DNA from: an uncultured Clostridia bacterium
GTDB taxonomy: Bacteria; Bacillota; Clostridia; Christensenellales; UBA1242
Length of the DNA: 5,248 bases
Reading direction: 5' to 3'
NCBI GenBank assembly: GCA_947625955.1
Contig: CANQQH010000078.1
Span: 1-5,248 of the forward strand
This document shows, one piece after another, positions 1 through 4,746 of this stretch. Both the position numbers and the translations under genes were made by a program. Below the pieces are notes generated by a model. That model saw only the letters and a program-made list of their open reading frames with translations. It had not been told where the DNA came from and did not search any database. Each line of letters opens with the position of its first letter. Positions within the stretch are counted from its first letter, which is position 1.

Positions 1-74
1 TCGGGGTGGAGAGACTCGAACTCCCGGCCCCATGGACCCAAACCACGTGCGCTACCAAACTGCGCTACACCCCG
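1..74 (-). tRNA. tRNA-Pro (anticodon UGG)
   Basis: Read on the minus strand, this folds as a complete 74-nt tRNA. It has a 7-bp acceptor stem (CGGGGTG/CACCCCG), a 4-bp D stem (GCGC/GCGC) with a GG-containing loop, a 5-bp anticodon stem (CGTGG/CCATG with one G-U pair) and loop TTTGGGT, a 5-base variable region, and a T arm with loop TTCGAGT. The anticodon UGG (plus-strand positions 38-40) reads CCA and, by wobble, other proline codons. The C1-G72 pair and discriminator A73 (complement of position 1) are the known identity marks of bacterial tRNA-Pro. The window begins at the discriminator base, so whether the 3' CCA is encoded cannot be seen. Confidence 0.96.
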
Positions 75-101
75 ATACACATCCTTTGAGCTGACTAATA
101 A

Positions 102-130
102 AATATACACTATATAATCGCCAATGTCAA
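102..130 (-). promoter_or_regulatory. sigma-A-type promoter of tRNA-Pro
   Basis: On the minus strand there is a perfect -35 TTGACA (125-130), a 17-base spacer (108-124) and a -10 TATATT (102-107), which differs from consensus at one base. The start of transcription would fall near position 95, giving a 5' leader of about 20 bases before the mature tRNA end at 74. Upstream on the same strand lies an A/T-run stretch (about 131-147) that resembles an UP element. Strong housekeeping promoters like this are usual for stable RNA genes. Confidence 0.8.
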
Positions 131-197
131 CAAAAAATCGAAAAAATGTTTCTAATTATTTTTGAATTTTTGCCTATATTATATCATCGTTTACTCC

Positions 198-226
198 TTT
201 ACAATCGGCGGGGGTTTTGATATAAT
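198..226 (+). promoter_or_regulatory. strong extended -10 promoter, predicted leaderless
   Basis: The elements are -35 TTTACA (198-203), a 17-base spacer and a perfect -10 TATAAT (221-226), preceded by the extended motif TGA (218-220). The ATG of the next gene begins at 233, seven bases past the last -10 base, which is just where transcription would start. The mRNA would therefore begin at or next to the start codon with no room for a Shine-Dalgarno site. The promoter lies back to back with the tRNA-Pro promoter. The bases between the two promoters (131-197) are A/T-rich, and I see no other element in them. Confidence 0.75.
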
Positions 227-232
227 ATTTTT

Positions 233-970
233 ATGAAAGCTTATAGAATTTTGTCAAAAGAGGAATACAAGAGTCTTGTTGAGACTAAAAGTTTGCTGAA
301 AAAGAGGCGGGCTGGAGCGTGGACGCAACCCGAAAGGTTTGTGCATATGGAGCGCGAAAAGGATCAGACCGGCAAGTTTTTCTTTTTTTGTCTTGAAGAT
401 GCCGTATTCTTTGGCAGAGATTTGCTTGTCAGTTTCTTCGGCGGTTACAGGGAGAACGACGTGATTTTGGAAATAGATATCGACAAGAAGCAGGGCTTCG
501 ACAATCTTGTTGCCGGGGAATATGATTTTAACGACAAGTCAACTCCTGAAAAGCGTGAGCACATATTTCCAGAGCTGTATTTGCCAAGTGAACTTATTGA
601 TGAAAAGCTTCAAAAGGGCGAATATAGACTTATTGATAGCGAGTACCGAAAGGGCATAGAGAGTGCTCCAATGGAAAGTGAACGCGAGCCGCATTATCTT
701 TTGCTTGGCGACGCGATTTGGAGCGTGATGAAGTCGCGCCGAGAATTAAAGTCTTTGATGGGCGCAAAAGAGCGTATCATGGCGGCAAGTGACAACATGG
801 ATGAAGAGGCAAAGGAGAAACTAAAAGCTGATATTGGCTATATTGACGTCGACATTGAAGAGGTGAAAGGCGAAATCGCGGCAAAGCTTGAAAAGCTGAA
901 AGAGATATACAATGATTTTGCAAATGAGCACGAAAAATATATGATGCTGGCTCCGCGAAGTGAAAAGTAG
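233..970 (+). CDS. hypothetical protein with C-terminal coiled coil
   Basis: This encodes a 245-residue soluble protein that I do not recognise. There is no signal peptide or membrane segment. Residues 1-85 look like a compact alpha/beta domain: it opens with YRILSKEEY, has an aromatic strand KFFFFCLEDA at 48-57 and a second strand VILEIDID at 77-84. This order loosely recalls small ADP-ribosyltransferase-fold domains, but I see no catalytic signature and offer that only as a guess. Residues 105-125 contain a Pro/Leu-rich stretch (FPELYLPSELID). Residues 165-240 are charged, helical and probably coiled coil (Lys/Glu/Leu-rich). No Shine-Dalgarno site precedes the ATG, and the promoter -10 is only 6 bases away, so leaderless translation is likely. 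No later in-frame start has a good ribosome site. It is a single-gene unit closed by its own terminator, so it is probably not part of the sporulation operon that follows. Confidence 0.82.
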   Translation: MKAYRILSKEEYKSLVETKSLLKKRRAGAWTQPERFVHMEREKDQTGKFFFFCLEDAVFFGRDLLVSFFGGYRENDVILEIDIDKKQGFDNLVAGEYDFNDKSTPEKREHIFPELYLPSELIDEKLQKGEYRLIDSEYRKGIESAPMESEREPHYLLLGDAIWSVMKSRRELKSLMGAKERIMAASDNMDEEAKEKLKADIGYIDVDIEEVKGEIAAKLEKLKEIYNDFANEHEKYMMLAPRSEK

Positions 971-985
971 AAAATGAAAAAAAGG

Positions 986-1016
986 CTTCCCTGAAAACGG
1001 GAAGTTTTTTGTTTTT
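986..1016 (+). terminator. intrinsic terminator of the 233-970 gene
   Basis: A 6-bp stem CTTCCC (986-991) / GGGAAG (999-1004) with a 7-base loop is followed by six T's, a G and five more T's. It begins 16 bases after the TAG stop. It separates the upstream gene from the spoIIA operon, which therefore needs its own promoter in 1017-1117. Confidence 0.88.
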
Positions 1017-1104
1017 GCAAAATATATCAAAATAAGACAAGGTTATATAAATAGTATCGCTTCGAAACTTTTGTTTTTTGTTTGGAGAACGCTAAATTAT
1101 TCAT
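1017..1104 (+). promoter_or_regulatory. probable spoIIA promoter region (elements not resolved)
   Basis: The operon promoter must lie between the upstream terminator and the spoIIAA ribosome site. In Bacillus this operon is transcribed by sigma-H with Spo0A~P as activator. What can be seen here is weak: an AGGTTAT (1040-1046) that partly resembles the sigma-H -35 AGGAWWT, and CGAAAC (1063-1068) that partly resembles its -10 GAAT, at a spacing a little longer than usual. The palindrome TTCGAA (1061-1066), read on the minus strand as TTTCGAA, matches six of seven bases of the Spo0A core box TGNCGAA if N is free. I regard the location as sound and the individual boxes as guesses. Confidence 0.3.
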
Positions 1105-1111
1105 AGGGAGG
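1105..1111 (+). promoter_or_regulatory. Shine-Dalgarno site that sets the spoIIAA start
   Basis: AGGGAGG lies 6 bases before the ATG at 1118. It decides for this ATG over an in-frame TTG at 1082, which has no ribosome site and would add 12 residues not found in SpoIIAA. The site falls in the 7-base loop of a small possible hairpin (ATAGG 1103-1107 / CCTAT 1115-1119). Confidence 0.85.
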
Positions 1112-1117
1112 CTGCCT

Positions 1118-1435
1118 ATGGAGATTAAATACCAAATGAAAGACAACAAAATGGAAGCAATGCTGAAAGGCGAGTTCGACGAATACACGGCTGAGTATGT
1201 GCGTCTTTCGCTCGACACAATCATAAAGGACATTTCTTGCATCAATAACCCGCAGCTGATTTTGGATTTTTCGTTGGTGAGTTTTATGGACTCAACGGGT
1301 ATTGGTGTTTTGCTTGGAAGATACAACAAATTTAAGAAAAACAACATTGAGATGTTTATCAAAAATCCGCAAAATCATGTTGATAGAATATTAAAAATGA
1401 CTGGTATTTATGATATAATGCCAAAAATTTCATAA
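1118..1435 (+). CDS. spoIIAA: anti-sigma F factor antagonist SpoIIAA (STAS domain)
   Basis: The 105-residue protein is a single STAS domain. It acts in the forespore: when unphosphorylated it binds SpoIIAB and releases sigma-F; SpoIIAB inactivates it by phosphorylating one serine, and SpoIIE phosphatase reverses this. The diagnostic segment is FMDSTGIGVLLGRY at residues 56-69. Ser59, directly after Asp58, matches the phosphorylated Ser58 of B. subtilis SpoIIAA, so the switch residue is present. The next residue is Thr, as in RsbV, where B. subtilis SpoIIAA has Ser. The N-terminal strands end in LKGEFDEYTA (16-25), equivalent to LTGELDHHTA of Bacillus. The protein is about 12 residues shorter than the Bacillus one, mostly at the C-terminus. 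It is the first gene of spoIIAA-spoIIAB-sigF, and its stop overlaps the ribosome site of spoIIAB. Confidence 0.96.
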   Translation: MEIKYQMKDNKMEAMLKGEFDEYTAEYVRLSLDTIIKDISCINNPQLILDFSLVSFMDSTGIGVLLGRYNKFKKNNIEMFIKNPQNHVDRILKMTGIYDIMPKIS

Positions 1436-1445
1436 GGAGATATTA

Positions 1446-1874
1446 ATGGAAGAGTTTGAAAATTATTTTAAGATGACAATAGATGCAAAGCTTATCAACG
1501 AGGGGTTTGTGAGAAGTATGGTTGCGGCGTTCTGTGTGCAGCTCAATCCGTCGGTGAGTGAGATAAGTGATATCAAGACTGCGGTCAGCGAGGCTGTCAC
1601 AAATTGCATTGTGCATGGCTATTCAGGCAAGAAGGGCTGCATTGATGTTTTGGTTGGGCTTCGCGATTCGACAATCTACATAAAAATAAGCGATGCTGGC
1701 ATTGGTATTGACGATATAGAAAAGGCGCGCCAGCCGTTCTTCACAACCAAGGCTAAGGAAGAACGCTCGGGAATGGGCTTCACTTTGATGGAGAGTTTTA
1801 TGGACACGCTGAAAGTTTATAACAATCAAAATGGTGGCGTCACTGTTGAGATGAGCAAAGAAATCAAGGTATAG
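1446..1874 (+). CDS. spoIIAB: anti-sigma F factor and serine kinase SpoIIAB
   Basis: The 142-residue GHKL-type ATPase/kinase binds sigma-F with ATP and holds it inactive, and phosphorylates SpoIIAA on its switch serine. Family motifs are all in place. The N box is SEAVTNCIVHGY (48-59), with Glu49 as the likely general base and Asn53 as the Mg-binding residue. The G1 box is DAGIGI (83-88). A conserved ARQPFFTTK follows at 94-102, and the G2 lid is ERSGMGFT (106-113). Arg23 sits where the Bacillus contact residue Arg20 lies. Length compares well with 146 residues in B. subtilis. Ribosome site AAGGAGA (1434-1440) lies 5 bases before the ATG and overlaps the spoIIAA stop, so the two genes are probably translationally coupled. 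The TAG stop overlaps the sigF ribosome site AGGTG. Confidence 0.97.
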   Translation: MEEFENYFKMTIDAKLINEGFVRSMVAAFCVQLNPSVSEISDIKTAVSEAVTNCIVHGYSGKKGCIDVLVGLRDSTIYIKISDAGIGIDDIEKARQPFFTTKAKEERSGMGFTLMESFMDTLKVYNNQNGGVTVEMSKEIKV

Positions 1875-1885
1875 GTGCGAGGCTT

Positions 1886-2619
1886 ATGGAGGAGTTTGTG
1901 CCACTTACTCCTGATGAAACAAATGTGCTTGTTGAACAGGCAAAAATGGGTGATGAAATTGCAAAAGAAAAATTGATTCAAGGAAATTTCCCTTTGATAA
2001 AATCTATTGTTAGAGGCTATCAAAACAAGGGTGTTGAATATGATGATCTCTACCAAATTGGCTGCGTTGGTTTTTTGAAGGCAATCAACAACTTTGACCC
2101 GAGGTATGAAGTGCGATTCACAACCTATGCCGTTCCAATGATTGCTGGGGAAATCAAGAGATATCTTCGCGATGATGGAAACATAAAGGTTAGCAGGGCG
2201 ATAAAAACTCTTGGGCATAAAATTCGGGGATATATTGATGAACTCAAAAAGGTGAGGAACTACCGTCGGCAAAAGATTTGGCAGAAAAGTTTGAAGTTGA
2301 TTCGGCAGACATTGTGTTTGCACTCGATTCGTCGCAGCAAATGATAAGCCTCAATGCGCAGATTGACGAAAACTCCTCGTCATCTCAAATCGTGCTTGAC
2401 AAATTACCAGCCGACGATAAGTCTGAACAAATACTTGATAAGATATTGCTAAAAGAAGCAATAACAAAACTTCCCGAGCGTGAGAAAAAAATATTGCTTT
2501 TGAGATATTTTAGGGGCAAAACGCAAAGTGAAGTTGCAGAAATAATGGAAGTTTCGCAAGTGCAAATATCAAGAATTGAAACAAAGATAATAAACAAACT
2601 AAAAACAAAAATACTATAA
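1886..2619 (+). pseudogene. sigF: sporulation sigma factor SigF, interrupted by a -1 frameshift
   Basis: Sigma-F is the first forespore-specific sigma factor and the target of SpoIIAB. The frame opened at ATG 1886 (ribosome site AGGTG, 1873-1877) encodes residues 1-122. These hold region 2, including DDLYQIGCVGFLKA (53-66), RFTTYAVPMIAGEI (77-90) and RDDG (95-98), and the start of region 3 (KVSRAIKTLGHKI, 101-113). It then runs into 31 unrelated codons and stops at 2344. The rest is in the -1 frame from about 2248: GEELPSAKDLAEKF completes region 3, and region 4 carries LPEREKKILLLRY and the helix-turn-helix QSEVAEIMEVSQVQIS, ending at TAA 2619. Joined at the A-run, the product is 244 residues, close to 255 in B. 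subtilis, and aligns through the junction. As written, translation would give a truncated factor without region 4. A one-base loss (A6 to A5) explains everything; whether it is an assembly error, a true mutation or recoding cannot be settled here. Confidence 0.93.
2243..2254 (+). other. frame-change site in sigF (C AAA AAG G)
   Basis: The zero frame reads CTC AAA AAG GTG. The frame that continues sigma-F reads AAA GGT GAG GAA, with GGT at 2251-2253. The two join if ribosomes slip back one base on AAA AAG, or if the run held six A's. Both give DELKKGEELP across the junction. AAA AAG is a known bacterial slip sequence, but the base before it is C rather than A. The nearest Shine-Dalgarno-like tract (GGGGA, 2226-2230) is about 15 bases upstream, farther than in dnaX, and no strong downstream stem-loop is visible. 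The -1 frame is closed by a TGA at 2239-2241, so the switch must fall between there and the A-run. Confidence 0.85.
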
Positions 2620-2644
2620 AATTTGCGATTTTATAGTATTTTTT
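2607..2644. terminator. bidirectional terminator between sigF and the lipoprotein gene
   Basis: A perfect 16-bp inverted repeat, arms 2607-2622 and 2628-2643 (right arm ATTTTATAGTATTTTT), encloses the loop TTGCG. On the plus strand the right arm ends in a six-base T run; on the minus strand the complement of the left arm runs into TTTTTGTTTTT. It can therefore stop transcription from both sides, as suits the convergent genes. The left arm includes the last codons and the TAA stop of sigF. The stem is nearly all A-T, so its strength depends on length and the T runs. Confidence 0.85.
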
Positions 2645-2673
2645 AATATAATAAAGGTGTCAATTTGCGTTTT

Positions 2674-4161
2674 TTATTTGCTACCTTCTGCATCGTTAAT
2701 TGTTGTTTTATTTTCTTCAATATTAATGTTTTTTTCTTGTTCTTGTTTTTCATCACTATTTAGCTCGGGAGTGATGTTGATTTCATCATTGTTGTTTTCT
2801 TCTTGTTTGATTGGTGTTTCGCTAATGATATTCGCATTTGAGTTTTCTAGAATGGTTGGTTTCTTAGGTGGAACTAATTTGTTTGTTTTTGTGTTTTCTC
2901 TATAATTGTTGTCTAAAAAGTCGATATTTTCGTTATTTTTGCAGTTTTCACATGGGTTTTCTTGGGTTTCATCTTCGTTTTTTGTGATTTTGTTATTTAT
3001 TTTATCTTGCGAATTGCTTTGTGAATTTATATTGCTTATTGGATTTTCTTGTGTTATATCCACGTTTTGACTTGAAATATTATTTTCATTTTCTGTTGTT
3101 TTTTGCAATATTTCTTCATTTATACACTCATTATTGCAATTATTACTATTGTTTTCACTAATATTTGCGATTTTATTTTCTTTGCTTATTTTATTATTTA
3201 TTTTTGTGTTGTTTTGATTAATTGTGTTTGGTATATTTTCGCCGGTCATGTTTGCATCTAGGATTTCAATAATTGCGTTTATTGCTTCTATTGACGAGTC
3301 AAGTTTTGCAAGTCTTGTGTCAATCGCCTCACTTGTTCTTATTATGTATGCATTGATTAGTGGGGAATATTGGCTTGTGGCCTTTATCTCACCAGCATGA
3401 CTGAGCTGGTTTGCAATAAGTCCTTTGTTTGAATCAAGATATGATGTGTTGTCTTTTATGATGTTGATATATGCGTTTATTGCTGTTACAGCTTCTTTGT
3501 TAAGGAATATTTTTTTGCTATAAAGTGCATTGACATACAACAGCGTGTTTGCGCGCTTTTCAATTAGTGTTGAAAGCCTATCAACAACCTGTGTTGACTT
3601 TTCTTCTATGGTTTCCGTTAGGTTTTTCATGGTTTCTGAATTGGCATAAACAATATTATCAGCAAAATTACTTATTGAGTATGTTTGATAATTGCTGTTT
3701 TGTGTGGCATTGATTTTGCTAATTTTATTTCTTGACAGTCGCTGCCTTGGGTATCTGTTTCCGCTCATGTTGTAGTCGTAGTTGTAGGTATAGGGCATGC
3801 TATATGCTTGCATTTGCTGCTCGCCAGTTTGGTTTTGAATAAGTTCTTCTGGATGATAATGAGGGCATGGAACACATGCTCCATTTTGCGTGTTATTAAT
3901 TTGCGCAGTTTCTGGCACACTGGTTATGAGTGTATTATTGTTGTTTGGTATTTGCTGAACTGCGGTCAAGTTGTCTATTGTTGGGGAAGAAAAACTTTTG
4001 ATAAGTTCATTATCTGCCCAGTCGAGGCTGCTCACTGTATAAACAAGATTTGTAACGGTTGTGTCAAGGTTCTTTGCAAGGCTTTGCGATGAACTTGCGC
4101 AGCCTGATAGCATCAAACATAATATTGGCAATGCGATTAATAACCTAGTAATTTTCTTCAC
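2674..4161 (-). CDS. hypothetical lipoprotein with Asn-rich tail
   Basis: A 495-residue protein that I do not recognise. It starts at GTG (4161), 8 bases after a perfect AGGAGG; an upstream ATG at 4308 has no ribosome site and would spoil the signal peptide. Residues 1-20 form a lipoprotein signal peptide (two Lys, then a Leu/Ile core) with lipobox LSGC and acylated Cys21, so it should be anchored on the outer face of a membrane. Residues 60-120 are Asn/Gln/Thr-rich and include CVPCPHYH (96-103). A Tyr-rich patch lies at 120-137. Residues 165-305 look like a folded, mostly helical domain. From about 306 to the end is a low-complexity Asn/Glu/Lys/Ile tail with two more cysteine pairs (342/346 and 404/407) and a short Pro/Lys stretch (430-435). 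It lies on the opposite strand between sigF and spoVAC. A role in the spore envelope is possible from context alone. Confidence 0.88.
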   Translation of the reverse strand: MKKITRLLIALPILCLMLSGCASSSQSLAKNLDTTVTNLVYTVSSLDWADNELIKSFSSPTIDNLTAVQQIPNNNNTLITSVPETAQINNTQNGACVPCPHYHPEELIQNQTGEQQMQAYSMPYTYNYDYNMSGNRYPRQRLSRNKISKINATQNSNYQTYSISNFADNIVYANSETMKNLTETIEEKSTQVVDRLSTLIEKRANTLLYVNALYSKKIFLNKEAVTAINAYINIIKDNTSYLDSNKGLIANQLSHAGEIKATSQYSPLINAYIIRTSEAIDTRLAKLDSSIEAINAIIEILDANMTGENIPNTINQNNTKINNKISKENKIANISENNSNNCNNECINEEILQKTTENENNISSQNVDITQENPISNINSQSNSQDKINNKITKNEDETQENPCENCKNNENIDFLDNNYRENTKTNKLVPPKKPTILENSNANIISETPIKQEENNNDEINITPELNSDEKQEQEKNINIEENKTTINDAEGSK

Positions 4162-4169
4162 AATGTGTT

Positions 4170-4175
4170 CCTCCT
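4170..4175 (-). promoter_or_regulatory. Shine-Dalgarno site that sets the lipoprotein start
   Basis: On the minus strand this reads AGGAGG, the full consensus, 8 bases before the GTG at 4161. It decides the start: translation from here begins directly with the positively charged end of the lipoprotein signal peptide. Confidence 0.9.
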
Positions 4176-4272
4176 GTTCATGTTTAGTATTATTCAAAAA
4201 ACAAAAAATATAATCAATTTGAATATTTTGAGCGCTAATTGTCAATTGTTTATATGTAAAATTGCGTTTTTT
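4176..4272. promoter_or_regulatory. divergent control region, lipoprotein gene / spoVAC
   Basis: Both genes must be transcribed from this AT-rich stretch. On the minus strand a perfect TTGACA (4240-4245) is followed after 17 bases by TCAAAT, a poor -10, as a possible lipoprotein promoter. On the plus strand TTGAGC (4228-4233) lies 17 bases before TATATG (4251-4256), again weak. spoVA operons are expected to use forespore sigma-G. GAATA (4221-4225) fits its -35, but no CATNNTA -10 lies at the right distance. I therefore locate the region but do not assign a sigma factor. Confidence 0.35.
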
Positions 4273-4280
4273 GAGGTAGG
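4273..4280 (+). promoter_or_regulatory. Shine-Dalgarno site that sets the spoVAC start
   Basis: GAGGTAGG ends one base before the ATG at 4282; its GAGG core (4273-4276) is 5 bases away. This site selects 4282 over an in-frame upstream ATG at 4165, which would run through the divergent promoter region and add 39 residues unlike any SpoVAC. Confidence 0.75.
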
Positions 4281-4281
4281 T

Positions 4282-4737
4282 ATGGACAAGCAAGAACGAA
4301 ACGAACAATATTTGGAGTATGTTGAAAAGAAGTCACCTAAGGCTGGTTGGTTCACGTCGCTTTTCCATGCCTTTGTGATGGGCGCAACGATATGCTGTCT
4401 TGGTCAAATGTTCCAAGATATCATTCGTTCTTTCTATCCGATGATGGATCTTTTAACGCTGGGTGCGTGGAGCAGCATTATTGTTATTGCATTAACAATT
4501 CTTTTAACTGCATTTGGGTGTTTTGACCGAATAGCCAAATATGGTGGTGCGGGAACATTTATTCCAATTTCCGGATTCGCGAACTCCATTGCATCATGTG
4601 CGATTGAATTTAAGAAAGAGGGGCTTGTGTTTGGTGTGGGCGCAAAGATGTTCTATGTTGCGGGGCCTGTGCTTGTTAATGGTGTTGCTTATTCGCTAGT
4701 TGTTGGTATTGTGTATTTCATTGTTAGTTTGTTTTAA
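4282..4737 (+). CDS. spoVAC: stage V sporulation protein AC (SpoVAC)
   Basis: The 151-residue inner-membrane protein belongs to the SpoVA channel, which carries dipicolinic acid into the developing spore and out at germination; B. subtilis SpoVAC behaves as a mechanosensitive channel. The length matches the Bacillus protein (about 150). The first 22 residues are hydrophilic. Hydrophobic segments follow at about 27-48, 60-80 and 125-150, with a fourth, weaker one around 90-108. The conserved core is visible: FDRIAKYGGAGTFIPISGFA (81-100), then NSIAS and EFKKEGLVFGVGAKMF (109-124), equivalent to YDRIGQFAGAGS and EHKSEGLVLGVATNMF of Bacillus. The stop codon overlaps the ribosome site of spoVAD, so they form one operon. 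No spoVAA or spoVAB precedes it. Confidence 0.96.
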   Translation: MDKQERNEQYLEYVEKKSPKAGWFTSLFHAFVMGATICCLGQMFQDIIRSFYPMMDLLTLGAWSSIIVIALTILLTAFGCFDRIAKYGGAGTFIPISGFANSIASCAIEFKKEGLVFGVGAKMFYVAGPVLVNGVAYSLVVGIVYFIVSLF

Positions 4738-4746
4738 GGAGTTGTT

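Noticed and set aside
1..232. tRNA-associated integration site (attachment repeat)
   Set aside because: No second copy of the tRNA 3' end and no integrase gene are seen in the window, and the tRNA 3' side lies at the window edge, so it cannot be supported.
777..1040. Minus-strand open frames of 60-87 residues over the end of the 233-970 gene and its terminator
   Set aside because: They lie antisense to a better-supported gene, run through the terminator hairpin and have no ribosome sites or family features.
1826..2323. 165-residue minus-strand open frame over spoIIAB and sigF
   Set aside because: It is antisense to clear spoIIAB and sigF coding sequence, with no ribosome site or recognisable domain; it is a shadow frame.
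2278..2619. A separate 113-residue gene starting at TTG 2278 (region 4 alone)
   Set aside because: It has no ribosome site, and the same frame extends upstream to 2242 with sequence that continues sigma-F region 3. It is the second half of sigF, not an independent gene.
2657..2905. 82-residue hydrophobic Phe/Ser/Leu-rich plus-strand open frame
   Set aside because: It is the complement of the Asn/Glu/Lys-rich lipoprotein tail. The hydrophobic look comes from reading A-rich codons backwards.
2700..3240. Possible repeat array or CRISPR in the T-rich stretch
   Set aside because: Short words such as GTTTTC and TTATTT recur only because the region encodes Asn/Glu/Lys-rich low-complexity protein; there are no evenly spaced identical repeats.
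3808..4092. 94-residue plus-strand open frame inside the lipoprotein gene
   Set aside because: No ribosome site and no family match; the opposite strand has a lipoprotein signal peptide and a perfect Shine-Dalgarno site.
4162..4308. Longer lipoprotein start at the minus-strand ATG 4308
   Set aside because: It would overlap spoVAC, lacks a ribosome site and puts 49 residues before a good lipoprotein signal peptide; GTG 4161 has AGGAGG at ideal spacing.
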